This document shows positions 52,042-61,837 of a stretch of DNA of 64,000 nucleotides, in pieces (position 1 is the first letter of the stretch; each line of letters starts with the position of its first letter). The notes under the pieces were generated by a model. The model saw nothing but the letters and a program-made list of their open reading frames with translations. It made no database searches and had not been told where the DNA came from. The stretch spans positions 1,364,001 through 1,428,000 of the forward strand of contig OZ244928.1 in the NCBI GenBank assembly GCA_965221985.1, read 5' to 3'. The position numbers and the translations under genes are program-made. Source of the stretch: J054 sp965221985. Lineage in GTDB: Bacteria; Pseudomonadota; Gammaproteobacteria; Steroidobacterales; GCA-2729495.

Positions 52042-53637
52042 ATGAGAATACTAATTTCCTTAATGCTACTGCCTAGTCTAGCCATGGCGGCTGATTCCCC
52101 GGGCTCGTTTTGCCCAGAAATTTATCCGCGTGGCGTCATGAATTTACCGTTCAATCCTGCGTTTCTGCATGTCCAAGGTTTTGACACGGCGGATGCGGGC
52201 AAATCCGACGCATTACTCATGTCCAGTTTTTTCAACGCGCGTAAGAATGCCGCTGGCACCAAAGTCGAGGGATTTTTTCAACGCGATTTGATTGCCATGA
52301 TTCCGAATCTCGGTGGCTTAGATATTGAAGCCTTCGATGCCGATCGAGATCTAAAAATTCTAAGCGACAACGACGGTATTTCGCGTCAAGTTTGGCCCAA
52401 TGAAACGGCCCGTGTTCCCGATGGCGTGTTGCCCTTTCAAGCCATCGTTGCCCCTCAAGGTTTTCAGTCCACGCCGCGCCCGGGACGCCTGAGCGTGATC
52501 AATCTAGATGACCCCGACCTTCAGGAGCACATCGTTCATCAAAGCAGTTTCAAGCCGCCGCGCTGTGAACCGGGCAGTACGGACAATCAACCCTGGTTTT
52601 ATCACGATGCGAAATTTATCGACATGGATCAAGACGGTCGGCGCGATATCGTGACCGCTCGCTCCAGTTTTCTGGTTGCCGGTGGTACATGCCCGCCCAT
52701 GGGTCAGTTAGTTTGGTTCAAGAATCCCGGGGATGATCTCAAACCGGACGAGCCCTGGCGCGAAACGGTGCTGGTTGACGTGCAACCCAAACCGGGTGGT
52801 CCGGAAGTCAACATGGGTATCTTCGATTTTGAGGGCGATGGCATCCCCGAGGTGGTGGCCACGCATTTCTTCAAGTATGACGCCATGACGATCTACGGCG
52901 CGCCCGCAGACGGTCAATGGTCGGATGTGGATCTGGAAATGGGCATCCTCCCACGCCAGCATGATATCTCTCGCGGACAGGGCAATCCGTTTGCGGTGGA
53001 GATCCTCGACCTCAATCTTGACGGCCGCGTGGACATTCTTACCAGCAATCATCAGGGAGACAATTGTTTTCCCGCCACGCAGTTCGAGATTCCCGGTCGC
53101 GTGATCGTGTTGGAACAACCCGCTGATGGCCGCTTGTTTAGTAGTGAGTGGCCCGCGCATGTTATTAAGGACAATATCCGTCCTAATCCGACTTACCCGG
53201 CGCCACAACGCGGGCCCGGCCGTCTCGCGCCCAATCGTGCCGTAGGTTTTTGGCCGGCGCGGATACTACAAGGTCAAACTAAGCCATGGATTTTGGTGGG
53301 TGGGGATGAGGCTTCGCGTGTTTGGATGCTTAAGCCGCGGTTTCCGCTGGACAGCGAGCGCTGGGAATATGATTCGGCGGTTATTTTCGACATCAACGAC
53401 TTCTATGGTGCGAACACCAGCCAAACTCTACTAGCGGATCCGCAAGGGATTAGCATTTCAACCATCGGTGGTCTGAGTTGGCGCTACGACCAGCCGGGCC
53501 CCCTGGGTTTCGCGGAAATCTATTTCCCGGTTTTCGAGGCAAAGGATGTGCATGTAATGAGTTTCCGGCCACAAGAAGGCAAGGCGGTCATCGACTGTCC
53601 GCCCGATGTCAGTATTGCCTGCCCTGTTTCGCCATAA
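52042..53637 (+). CDS. Exported FG-GAP/VCBS-repeat protein
   Basis: A 531-residue protein with a Sec signal (ILISLMLLPSLAMA then AD). Three calcium-type DxDxDG blocks mark propeller blades: DMDQDGRRDIV, DFEGDGIPEVV and DLNLDGRVDIL. The fold is probably a seven-blade beta-propeller, secreted or periplasmic. Four or more Cys near both ends could form disulfides. Function unknown; relatives bind ligands or other proteins outside the cell. Confidence 0.82.
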   Translation: MRILISLMLLPSLAMAADSPGSFCPEIYPRGVMNLPFNPAFLHVQGFDTADAGKSDALLMSSFFNARKNAAGTKVEGFFQRDLIAMIPNLGGLDIEAFDADRDLKILSDNDGISRQVWPNETARVPDGVLPFQAIVAPQGFQSTPRPGRLSVINLDDPDLQEHIVHQSSFKPPRCEPGSTDNQPWFYHDAKFIDMDQDGRRDIVTARSSFLVAGGTCPPMGQLVWFKNPGDDLKPDEPWRETVLVDVQPKPGGPEVNMGIFDFEGDGIPEVVATHFFKYDAMTIYGAPADGQWSDVDLEMGILPRQHDISRGQGNPFAVEILDLNLDGRVDILTSNHQGDNCFPATQFEIPGRVIVLEQPADGRLFSSEWPAHVIKDNIRPNPTYPAPQRGPGRLAPNRAVGFWPARILQGQTKPWILVGGDEASRVWMLKPRFPLDSERWEYDSAVIFDINDFYGANTSQTLLADPQGISISTIGGLSWRYDQPGPLGFAEIYFPVFEAKDVHVMSFRPQEGKAVIDCPPDVSIACPVSP

Positions 53638-53638
53638 A

Positions 53639-54520
53639 CTAAAGCCCCCGTTGCCATTCCTGGCGTAAGGGCACGGCAGCGGGTTCTGCCAATGCCAGTT
53701 TCAGCGTCTCCAGTAGCTTTTGCTTATCTTTGTTGAGAGTGCCTTTCAGCGCGAGGTAGTTGGAGGCATGGTCGCTGCGAAAAATTGTGTTTTCCAACTC
53801 CAGCCCTGCCAGTAGCAACTGCATTTCTCGAAACAATCCCGGTTGATCTAGTGCCTCGAACTCGCCACCGAAGGCGTTTTGATAACGGTTCGTACCCATG
53901 GGGAAACTGACCACCAAGGTTGATAAATAGTCCGGTTGCGAAGCGTTCATCAAGCGGGCCGAGTTGGCGGCATGTTGTTCGCTATAGCGTTTGCCGCCCA
54001 GCCCGTTGAGTATCATCACTGAAGATTTGGCCCCGGCTGCCTTAATTTTCTGCAAGGCCTCTAGCGATGACTGAAAGTTCTCGCCCTTGTTGACCCGCTT
54101 AAGCACTAAATCGTCGCCGGATTCACAGCCCACGTAGTACAAGGATAGGCCCAGCTCTTTCAGCTCGCTGAGTTCGTCAACGGACTTATGGCGCAGGTTA
54201 CGGGGCAAACAATAGCTGGAAACCCGTTGCACGCCAGGCAGGGCCCGTCGGATCGCGCGGAGGATCAGCTTCAGGCGGCGCACCGAAAGCGTCATGGCAT
54301 CGCCATCGGCCAAGAAGATGCGTCGCACCGCTGCGCCCGAATTCGCTACCTCAGCCAAGTCTGCTTCTATCTCCGCCTGCGACTTCAGAGCGAAGCGTTT
54401 TTGCGGCGCTGTATACATTTCGCAAAAGCTGCATTGATTCCAAGAGCAGCCATTGGTGACCTGCAAAATGAGCGAGCGGGCCTCGGAGGGTGGTCGAAAA
54501 AGCGGTTCTATGTAGCGCAT
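53639..54520 (-). CDS. Radical SAM protein
   Basis: A 293-residue protein with cluster motif CSWNQCSFC (C-x4-C-x2-C), close to the N-terminus, in the style of the Elp3/HemN-like group. FLADGDAM, YYVGCESGDDLVLKRVNKG and LNGLGGKRYSEQHAANSARL are conserved blocks of the barrel. The substrate is not predictable. It is convergent with the FG-GAP gene and divergent from the DUF1295 gene. Confidence 0.92.
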   Translation of the reverse strand: MRYIEPLFRPPSEARSLILQVTNGCSWNQCSFCEMYTAPQKRFALKSQAEIEADLAEVANSGAAVRRIFLADGDAMTLSVRRLKLILRAIRRALPGVQRVSSYCLPRNLRHKSVDELSELKELGLSLYYVGCESGDDLVLKRVNKGENFQSSLEALQKIKAAGAKSSVMILNGLGGKRYSEQHAANSARLMNASQPDYLSTLVVSFPMGTNRYQNAFGGEFEALDQPGLFREMQLLLAGLELENTIFRSDHASNYLALKGTLNKDKQKLLETLKLALAEPAAVPLRQEWQRGL

Positions 54521-54558
54521 CAGGTTATTCTACGCGCCCGGAAGATAGGTGGATCAAC

Positions 54559-55386
54559 ATGAATCGCACAATACAGATAATTTTCGCCGTTTTCGCCTTG
54601 GTAATGCTCGGGCTAATTGTTTGGTGGATTACCCAAGATGCTTGGTCGCCCATTAACTGGGGCATGCTGAGTATTTCGGCTGTTTGTTGCCTGTTGGTGT
54701 TCAAGAATTTCCTATACGTCTTTAATTTTAGCTATTCCCTGGCTGCCATCTGCAACGGTTTGTTGCTCATGGTGATGCTGCCGTCTCCAGCGACATACGT
54801 CTTGGCGGGTGCTGCGATACTCTATGGTTTACGACTCGCCTCTTATAGCTGGATTCGCCAACACAGTACTTCCTATTCGCCCAGATTCGAATCCGTGACC
54901 TTGCGCAGCGCCAAGATGCCCATGGGCGTGAAAGTTTCTTTGTGGCTAATGCCCACATTGCTGTACACCTTCCATTTGATGGCGGTGTACTTCGCTGGCC
55001 TGCGTGGCGAACTGTCCACCGGCGTGATGATTGGTGCACTGGCCATGGTGCTGGGCACATTGATCGAAGGCACGGCCGACGCGCAGAAGTTTCGCGCCAA
55101 GCAGCGCGATGTGACACGGCCCATCACCACGGGCATATTCAGCCGTTGGCGTCATCCTAACTATGCCGGTGAAATTCTTGTCCAAATGGGGCTGTTAATT
55201 GCCGGCTTGAGCAGTATCGGATCTTTCCTGCCGGGGCTGGCAGTGGTTTTGGCGCCCCTGTACATCATTATTCTAATGATCTATGAGGCTGTAGATCTTG
55301 ATCGTGAACAGCAGCAGAAGTATGGCAAGGATCCCAAATTTAATGCCTATACTGCGGCCAGTGGCTCATTGCTACCAAAGTTCTAA
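54559..55386 (+). CDS. DUF1295 (steroid 5-alpha-reductase-like) membrane protein
   Basis: A 275-residue membrane protein with about seven helices. The C-terminal part has DAQKFRAKQRDVTRPITTGIF-like sequence (at about 180-200) and SRWRHPNYAGEILVQMG, the diagnostic region of DUF1295 and steroid reductase/ICMT-like proteins, which may bind NADPH or SAM. The ATG at 54559 follows AGGTGGAT. Substrate unknown. Confidence 0.9.
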   Translation: MNRTIQIIFAVFALVMLGLIVWWITQDAWSPINWGMLSISAVCCLLVFKNFLYVFNFSYSLAAICNGLLLMVMLPSPATYVLAGAAILYGLRLASYSWIRQHSTSYSPRFESVTLRSAKMPMGVKVSLWLMPTLLYTFHLMAVYFAGLRGELSTGVMIGALAMVLGTLIEGTADAQKFRAKQRDVTRPITTGIFSRWRHPNYAGEILVQMGLLIAGLSSIGSFLPGLAVVLAPLYIIILMIYEAVDLDREQQQKYGKDPKFNAYTAASGSLLPKF

Positions 55387-55617
55387 CCCGCGTTTTTTTG
55401 GTCGATGGGCTCGCTCTCAATGGGCGGAGCAATTTCAGTTACTCAATAGTTGGCGGTCGATTTTCGTTGCTTATGTTAGTTATTGTAGATGTCCGGATCC
55501 GCTGACCGCCCCGGTAAGCATCCCAATTTCCCCATCGCCCCTTTTCGTACGGCCATGGGTGTGGCATGTTCCATCGCCTGTCAAGCTACTTGCCTGTTGA
55601 CCAAAAACTGATTCGTC

Positions 55618-57000
55618 ATGGCAACTGATCCAAACCGACGCGTCCTAATCCTGCTGTTTTTTGGCGTGCTCATGGGCGCACTAGACCTGGCTATCGTGGG
55701 TCCGGCCTTACCCGCCATGCAGTCGGACTTCGATATGAATAACCGGCAACTGTCCTGGTTGTTCAACGTATACGTGTTGGCTCAGTTGGTGGGTACGCCG
55801 CTATTGGCCAAACTGTCAGATCGTTTTGGCCGCCGGCAGATTTACATCGCCAGTATCAGTGGATTCGCGCTGGGGTCCTTGCTGTTGGTGCTGTCTCCGA
55901 GCGTCGATTTCCTAATCTTTGCCCGCGCTGTGCAGGGTTTTGGTGCCGGTGGCATTTTTCCAGTGGCCGCCGCCGTCATCGGCGATACCTTTCCACGCGA
56001 AAAGCGCGGTGGCGCGCTTGGGCTCATGGGCGCGGTTTTTGGCTTGGCGTTTCTCGTGGGCCCTGTCTTGGGTGGCATATTGTTGCGCTGGTCCTGGCAT
56101 TGGTTGTTTCTCATCAACTTGCCCATTGCCGCAGCGCTTGTTTGGTGGGCGGCTAAATTGTTGCCCAGTGCGGGAGCCACAGAAGCTAAGCCCTTCGATG
56201 CAGCCGGTGCCGTCAGCTTGTCCGTTGCCCTAACCTGCCTCGCCGTGGCGGTGACGAATCTGGATAGCTCGCAATTCGTCAGTAGTCTGGGATCTATGAG
56301 CGTATGGCCTTATTTGCTGGTTACTGTCGTGGCTTTACCTATTTTCTGGCGGATTGAAAAGCGGGCGGTGGACCCTATTGTGCAGCCCCGGTTTTTCGAC
56401 TCTTCTCAAATTCGGCTTACCGTTGCTATTGCCATGGGTGTGGGCACAGTGGAATCGGCCTCGGTGTTTTTTCCCGCTCTCGCCGTTTCGGCCCTCGGCG
56501 TCACCGAATCGCTGGCCGCATGGCTGATGTTGCCGAGTGTTTTGGCCATGACAATAGCTGCCCCAATCATTGGGAAGATGATTGACAAAACGGGCTCGCG
56601 TTCGATCGTGTTGCTTGGACTGATCCTGGTGTTCATCGGCATCATGATTTATGGCCAGGCGGTCATTAGCATGACGACATTTATCGCTGGCGGCATGATC
56701 GCCGGTTTGGGCTTGGCTGGCCTGTTGGGCGCGCCGTTTCGTTACATTATTCTCAACGAAACGGGTCCGGAGGATCGCGCTTCGGCGCAAGGCTTGCTAA
56801 ATGTATTCATGGCGGTGGGCCAGCTCTTAGGCGCGGCCATTGTGGGTGGGGTGGCGGCATCGCGGGGTGGCGGGCAAGTTGGCTACCAGACCGCCTTCAC
56901 GGTCCTGGCGCTGCTCAGCGGTTCGCTGCTTTTCCTAGCTCTTGCCCTTAAAGGGCGAGCGGCTGAGCAGGCGGCGGCAGCGGCTCAGCTTGCCGAATAA
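55618..57000 (+). CDS. MFS transporter, DHA2-like drug exporter
   Basis: A 460-residue carrier with 12-14 helices. MGALDLAIVGPALPAM is the DHA opening (motif D1), LSDRFGRRQIYI the loop 2-3 motif A and GPVLGGILLRWSWHWLFLINLP the antiporter motif C region, as in EmrB/QacA. It should export drugs or organic ions. The C-terminal coding region overlaps convergent recQ by 53 bases. A preceding gap of 230 bases has no visible gene. Confidence 0.93.
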   Translation: MATDPNRRVLILLFFGVLMGALDLAIVGPALPAMQSDFDMNNRQLSWLFNVYVLAQLVGTPLLAKLSDRFGRRQIYIASISGFALGSLLLVLSPSVDFLIFARAVQGFGAGGIFPVAAAVIGDTFPREKRGGALGLMGAVFGLAFLVGPVLGGILLRWSWHWLFLINLPIAAALVWWAAKLLPSAGATEAKPFDAAGAVSLSVALTCLAVAVTNLDSSQFVSSLGSMSVWPYLLVTVVALPIFWRIEKRAVDPIVQPRFFDSSQIRLTVAIAMGVGTVESASVFFPALAVSALGVTESLAAWLMLPSVLAMTIAAPIIGKMIDKTGSRSIVLLGLILVFIGIMIYGQAVISMTTFIAGGMIAGLGLAGLLGAPFRYIILNETGPEDRASAQGLLNVFMAVGQLLGAAIVGGVAASRGGGQVGYQTAFTVLALLSGSLLFLALALKGRAAEQAAAAAQLAE

Positions 57001-58777
57001 TATCCAGGAATGCCTCGCCGTAACGGTCTAGTTTGGCTTGTCCCACGCCATTGATCATCAATAGAGCATCGGGATCGACGGGTCTATAAGTCAGCATTTC
57101 ATGCAGAGCCGAATCATGGAAGATGACATAGGGCGGCACATTGTGCTCGGCTGCCAGCCGTTGCCGGCAGGCGCGTAAAGCTTCCCAGAGTTCCTGCTCC
57201 GCGTCGTTCATCGCAGGTTTTGGTGTACTCGCTTTTTTCCGGGTTTTCGGATCGCGCCGGTCTTCCCGCAGCTCAATGTCTGATTCACCCTTCATTAAAG
57301 GGCGGCTTTCCGGGGTTAACACCAATGCACCGAAGCGTTCCGGGTCCACGCGCAGAAAGCCTTGCACCACCAATTGTCGAATCACCGATCGCCAGTTTTG
57401 CGCGGCCAGGTCCTGGCCAATACCAAAAACACTGAGCCTCGCATGGTCGTGTTGCGCTACCTTGCCAGTTTTTTTGCCCAGTAATACGTCCACCACGTGT
57501 GCGGCGCCGAAGCGTTGGCCGGTGCGGTAAACCGTGGACAGCAATTTCTGGGCTATTTCGGTACCGTCGCGGGTAGCCGGCGGGCTCAAACAGTTGTCAC
57601 AGTTGCCGCAGGCCTCGGCACTTTTTTCGCCAAAGTAGGCGAGCAGGGGTTGCCGCCGGCAGCTGGTGACTTCACACCAGCCCAACAGCGCATCGATCTT
57701 TTGCCGCTCGTGACGTTTGAAGTCTTCCGCGGCATCGGAGTCATCGACCATTTGCCGTAGGCGCACCACATCTTGGAGCCCATAAATCATCCAGGCCTCG
57801 GCGGGTTCGCCGTCGCGCCCGGCGCGGCCTGTTTCCTGGTAGTAACTCTCCATGCTCTTGGGTAGATCGAGATGCGCGACGAAGCGCACATCGGGTTTGT
57901 CGATGCCCATGCCGAAGGCAATGGTTGCAACAATGACCACGCCGTCTTCGTTCAAGAATCGTTGCTGGTGTTTCGCTCGAGTACCGGCGCTCAGGCCCGC
58001 ATGATAGGGCAGGGCGGTAAAGCCACGCTGCGTCAGCCAATCGGCGGTACTTTCAGTTTTCTTACGCGACAAACAATAGACAATGCCCGCTTCCTCACGA
58101 TGGTTATTGATAAAACTTAGCAACTGACCGCGGCCATCGGTTTTTGCTTGCACACGGTAACGGATGTTGGGCCGATCGAAGCCGCTGATAAAAATGTCGG
58201 GGTCGGTCAGCGCGAGCTTTTCGATTATTTCATCCCGGGTAATGCCCGTGGCCGTGGCGGTCAAAGCAATTCGCGGTACGTCCGGGAACCAGTCATGCAG
58301 TTGATCCAGGGCCAGGTAGTCCTGACGAAAGTCATGTCCCCACTGCGACACACAATGTGCTTCATCGATGGCGATCAGCGACAGTGGCAGCTCGCGCAGT
58401 ATTTCCCGTGTGTTCGTTTGCACTAGGCGCTCGGGCGCGACATATAGCATCTGCAGGTGACCGGCTTTCAATTCGCCGATCACATCCTGCTGTGCGTCCC
58501 GGTCTAGGGAAGAATTCAGGAACGCGGCGGCAATGCCTAGCTCATGTAAGGCTGACACCTGATCCTGCATTAAGGCGATCAGCGGCGACACCACCAAGCC
58601 CACCCCGCCGCGCAGAATGGCAGGTAATTGATAGCAAAGAGATTTTCCGCCACCCGTGGGCATCAAGACCAAGCAATCGCGGCCCGCCAGCACCGCCGCA
58701 ACGGCCGCTTCCTGCTGGCCGATGAATTCCTGGAAGCCGAAAACTTTCTGTAGCAGTTGCTTGGGACTCTCGGTCAT
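56948..58777 (-). CDS. recQ: ATP-dependent DNA helicase RecQ
   Basis: A 609-residue 3'-5' helicase. Motif I PTGGGKSLCYQLPA, motif II DEAHCVSQWGHDFR and motif VI QETGRAGRDG are intact. The RQC zinc site (ACGNCDNC) follows and a C-terminal HRDC domain lies at about 525-600. All three canonical RecQ domains are present, so it should be functional in recombination and repair. The start at 58777 gives the usual N-terminus (LLQKVFGFQEFIGQQ). Confidence 0.97.
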   Translation of the reverse strand: MTESPKQLLQKVFGFQEFIGQQEAAVAAVLAGRDCLVLMPTGGGKSLCYQLPAILRGGVGLVVSPLIALMQDQVSALHELGIAAAFLNSSLDRDAQQDVIGELKAGHLQMLYVAPERLVQTNTREILRELPLSLIAIDEAHCVSQWGHDFRQDYLALDQLHDWFPDVPRIALTATATGITRDEIIEKLALTDPDIFISGFDRPNIRYRVQAKTDGRGQLLSFINNHREEAGIVYCLSRKKTESTADWLTQRGFTALPYHAGLSAGTRAKHQQRFLNEDGVVIVATIAFGMGIDKPDVRFVAHLDLPKSMESYYQETGRAGRDGEPAEAWMIYGLQDVVRLRQMVDDSDAAEDFKRHERQKIDALLGWCEVTSCRRQPLLAYFGEKSAEACGNCDNCLSPPATRDGTEIAQKLLSTVYRTGQRFGAAHVVDVLLGKKTGKVAQHDHARLSVFGIGQDLAAQNWRSVIRQLVVQGFLRVDPERFGALVLTPESRPLMKGESDIELREDRRDPKTRKKASTPKPAMNDAEQELWEALRACRQRLAAEHNVPPYVIFHDSALHEMLTYRPVDPDALLMINGVGQAKLDRYGEAFLDIIRQAEPLPPPAQPLAL

Positions 58778-59116
58778 GAATGACTTCGTTCTAGATGTTG
58801 GTTTGTAGTGATCATACCTTGAATTATCTCTGGCCCGGCCGGCAATAAAACCGCCATCCGTAAAGATTTGGATCTGTGGACTACTGAAAAACCAGACTAG
58901 CTTTTGTTGTCCAGTGGTTTAGGTTTCCGGTGGAAAATACCCCGGTAAGCCTCGTCAGCAGGAACTATGAATAATCTGTTATAAGGAACCCCTCGAGTTT
59001 TCATGGGCACTCCAAGACTTGTCAAAGCAGTGCGTACTTGCTGCGCCAGGGCCGGACGGTCATTACCTTGGCAACCGCTGTTTTAGGCGTTATGAGTCTT
59101 TCCAGGAGGAAGGACA
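58778..59116. other. 339-base gap holding promoters and a weak leftward ORF
   Basis: It separates divergent recQ and a phosphatase gene, so it should hold promoters for both. A leftward frame (58897-59004) gives 35 protein-like residues, listed separately. No terminator found. Confidence 0.5.
58897..59004 (-). pseudogene. Possible gene relic or 35-residue ORF
   Basis: From ATG 59004 the leftward frame reads MKTRGVPYNRLFIVPADEAY and a basic tail KPKPLDNKS. The frame stays open upstream for about 20 more codons with protein-like content (RPALAQQVRTALTSLG) back to a TAA. No ribosome site or family is recognised. It could be the 3' end of a lost gene. Doubtful. Confidence 0.25.
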
Positions 59117-59824
59117 GTGGATGCACTGATTAAAATTGCTAAATGGGTGTTCGGGTTGGTTGGCGGACTTGTGCTTGCTTTTTTAGCCGTATCAGCGGTG
59201 ATGTCGATACCCGTGGAGACGATTAACGATGCCGAGAATATTAATGGTATCAATAACCTGCATTTAGTCGATCGAGATTTGGAGAGTGGTTTCACGCTCT
59301 ATAGGCTTGGAGAGCCTAGCCGTGAAGACATCGCAGCCTTGTGTCGCCTACGCGTAGAAGAAATCGCTGTGTTTAGCGGTTCCGCCAATGAGGTAGAACA
59401 AAAATATCGTGATGCCTGCCCAAGTCTAAAGGTTGTTTATAACATTGATCATGATTCTAGAGAGCCTCTGACTACAGAATTTCTAGACGCATTTGATGAC
59501 TGGATTACTAAGGCAAAAGCGGAAGGTAAAACCATAGCGTTTCGCTGCGACGGCGGCAGTCATCGCACGGGCAGGGTCGCGGCCTATTACCAGATGAAGC
59601 ATCGGGGGCTACGAGCGAAAGACGCTTGGGATTTGGCGAAATCTCGTGGCGCAGTCATGCATATCGTTGACAAATATAGCGGCTTGCAAAAGCAGTTTAT
59701 CGCTTTAGGTGAGCATTCCATGGGGCAAAAATGTAGCCAGCCTGGCTACTGTGTTCTCCACGACAATTCGGAGACCACGCATGTATGCAAGGATCCATTG
59801 AGTGGGTGCGGTTGGTTGAGATGA
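59117..59824 (+). CDS. Membrane-anchored tyrosine/dual-specificity phosphatase-like protein
   Basis: A 235-residue protein starting at GTG after AGGAGGAAGG, a very strong ribosome site. One hydrophobic helix (about 8-30) anchors it. The catalytic CX5R loop is FRCDGGSHRTG, Cys144 to Arg150. Residues 205-235 contain four Cys. The topology, N-terminal anchor with a globular C-terminal part, leaves the phosphatase either periplasmic or cytoplasmic; basic residues are few at the N-terminus. Phosphoprotein or other phosphoester targets are unknown. Confidence 0.8.
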   Translation: MDALIKIAKWVFGLVGGLVLAFLAVSAVMSIPVETINDAENINGINNLHLVDRDLESGFTLYRLGEPSREDIAALCRLRVEEIAVFSGSANEVEQKYRDACPSLKVVYNIDHDSREPLTTEFLDAFDDWITKAKAEGKTIAFRCDGGSHRTGRVAAYYQMKHRGLRAKDAWDLAKSRGAVMHIVDKYSGLQKQFIALGEHSMGQKCSQPGYCVLHDNSETTHVCKDPLSGCGWLR

Positions 59825-60067
59825 GCAAGATTTTTCAATCGATTCACAACCAGTGCGAGTAACGAACGCCATCGTTTGTCACGCTTCTTGCTGACGTAAG
59901 AACTCTACCGTCCGGGTGGTGCCCGTGTTGCAGGCGTTTGCCCGGCGGCGATTTGCATCGCGCCAGGTACTTATTGAGGGTACGCGCCTATCATAAGATG
60001 ACTATAATGCAGCGCCAATCAAACATGTGCAGGACGCGCGTGGCCGTATATCGACAAGGAGTCAAGC

Positions 60068-60592
60068 ATGAAAATCCTGAAACGAATCTTCACCCCGTTG
60101 AGTTTGAGCTTGCTAAGTCTGATGTTAATTGGCATCGGTACCAACAGCACAAGGGCGGCAATTGATTTATTACCACCGGATATTAGTATCGCCGATTTGC
60201 ACTCGCCCCGGCTGACTAGCCAGGGCGCGCAGCTTATTTGCACCGTTAAGGTTGAAAACCCCAACGACATCGATTTGCCCGTAAAGGATTCTGTGTTGTG
60301 GCTTAAACTGAATAATGAAGCGGCCGCCAAGGGACGCCTACATCGTCAGATAATCATTCCGGCCCGCGGGACGAAAAACGTCGACATACTGGTCAATGTC
60401 GGCAGCCAAGCTGTGTCTTGGCTGCCCATGTTTCTAGGCGCCAACGAATTTACGGTGCCCTATGAACTTAAAGGTTTTGTCCAGCTTGGCAGTCCCGATT
60501 TGGGCCGCCTTTCTATCCAAGGGCGAGGTAAAGTTTCCATGACATCCAATGGTTTAAAGCTGCGGCCCGCTGGCCAGCAGCAGCTGATCTAG
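60068..60592 (+). CDS. LEA14-like (WHy domain) exported protein
   Basis: A 174-residue protein with a Sec signal ending NSTRA. The beta-sandwich is marked by VENPNDIDLPV, as in the lipoprotein at 8510-9013. No lipobox is seen, so it is probably soluble in the periplasm. AAGGAG precedes the ATG at 9 bases. A TATAAT hexamer at 60003-60008 could be a promoter, though no matching -35 was found. Confidence 0.82.
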   Translation: MKILKRIFTPLSLSLLSLMLIGIGTNSTRAAIDLLPPDISIADLHSPRLTSQGAQLICTVKVENPNDIDLPVKDSVLWLKLNNEAAAKGRLHRQIIIPARGTKNVDILVNVGSQAVSWLPMFLGANEFTVPYELKGFVQLGSPDLGRLSIQGRGKVSMTSNGLKLRPAGQQQLI

Positions 60593-60621
60593 GCCGCGCG
60601 ATCAGCAGAAGGCGCAAGACA

Positions 60622-61728
60622 TTGCCAATTAAACAGAACGACATGCACTGGATGCGGATTCCGAACATTGATCCAGCGGATAAATCCCCAAGACAAGTGG
60701 CCAAGGATTTTCACCGTTTGTTGGACCAGCATGGCTTACAAGTCGATGGTGAAGCCAAAGGCGATGGTCTGGAATTGCTGCGTTCCGGATATACGCCAAA
60801 GTACGAAATGGAGCTTTTTGGCACGCGGTTCTTTCTTTGCAATCGCCGGGATGTGGAAGGCTTGAAAGTTATGGCGGCCTACGTGCTACCCGTTGCGGCA
60901 AACAGTCAACGCAAGCGGAAAATTTTCGCCCGGGTTTTTTACAAGGACTCGTCGCTGGTTTGGCGCTGCGCATCCCACTATGTGAATACTCCCGATGAAA
61001 AATGGATTGGCAAGGGTTCCATCAAATGGGTAGAAAAACGGGGCGAGGGTGCTTGGTATAGCGCCGAGGAAACCACAAATCTGCCCTTTGAAATGCAGGC
61101 GGCCCTAGACGATGTCAGCCGCCGTGGGCCGCGTGGCCGCCGCGATAAACACGTACTCGCCTTGCTCTTGCGTTCCGCACCTGCGCATCGTGTGTGGCCT
61201 TATCAAGATTTTGAGGGGCCGCGCGAGGCAGCTATGCGGAGCAAGATCAATCAAATCAACGGGCAACGGCCCATTGCCTGGTTCGAGGATGATGATGATC
61301 CGCGCAGCCTAAAGTTTGCCCGCGGATTTGCGCCGGACTTTCGCCGGCTACTGGATCAATCCGAATCGCGAAGCACCATGTATGGCGGCAAAATTCTCAA
61401 ACAGCGCATCGCCTCGCGTAACCAAAAAATTCAATATCTATTCGTTTCTGGCAAGCAGCATGTCTGGTTGATTCATCCCCAAACATTTACAACTGAGTTA
61501 ACCAGCTTCGGCGTGCGTACCGTCGACGTGGTCGCCGATGAAGATCTATTTATTCCGGGCTATGAGTTTTCGGATAACACTGGCGAAGGTGTTATTGATG
61601 ATCAGATTCCGCCTGGTTTTGCCGGTGATCCTTGTCCCTTCGACCCCAGCCGCGCTGATGCTTCTCCCTGGAACAACAAGCTGCCGATTATTCGGGCATT
61701 TAGGCGAACGAAGCTCAGCTTGGCGTGA
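60622..61728 (+). CDS. Hypothetical protein, 368 residues
   Basis: Not recognised. Soluble, with no signal or membrane segment. It is mixed alpha/beta with many Trp and Arg; stretches such as WIGKGSIKWVEKRGEGAWY and IQYLFVSGKQHVWLIHPQTF are conserved-looking. The start is TTG at 60622 preceded by AGAAGG; ATG 60643 is the alternative. It lies 29 bases after the LEA14-like gene and may share its transcript. Confidence 0.75.
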   Translation: MPIKQNDMHWMRIPNIDPADKSPRQVAKDFHRLLDQHGLQVDGEAKGDGLELLRSGYTPKYEMELFGTRFFLCNRRDVEGLKVMAAYVLPVAANSQRKRKIFARVFYKDSSLVWRCASHYVNTPDEKWIGKGSIKWVEKRGEGAWYSAEETTNLPFEMQAALDDVSRRGPRGRRDKHVLALLLRSAPAHRVWPYQDFEGPREAAMRSKINQINGQRPIAWFEDDDDPRSLKFARGFAPDFRRLLDQSESRSTMYGGKILKQRIASRNQKIQYLFVSGKQHVWLIHPQTFTTELTSFGVRTVDVVADEDLFIPGYEFSDNTGEGVIDDQIPPGFAGDPCPFDPSRADASPWNNKLPIIRAFRRTKLSLA

Positions 61729-61837
61729 ATCCCCCAATCCAAAAAAGTAGCAGCCCAAGCTGGGCCTTGCGTGCACCGGTTTTTCAGGGCAAATCGTCTA
61801 TTGCCATTCGGTTAAAGGCTGGCAGGCTAGTCGCCTA

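Noticed and set aside
60003..60008. TATAAT as a promoter for the LEA14-like gene
   Set aside because: No -35 hexamer at 16-18 bases; TTGAGG upstream is 23 bases away.
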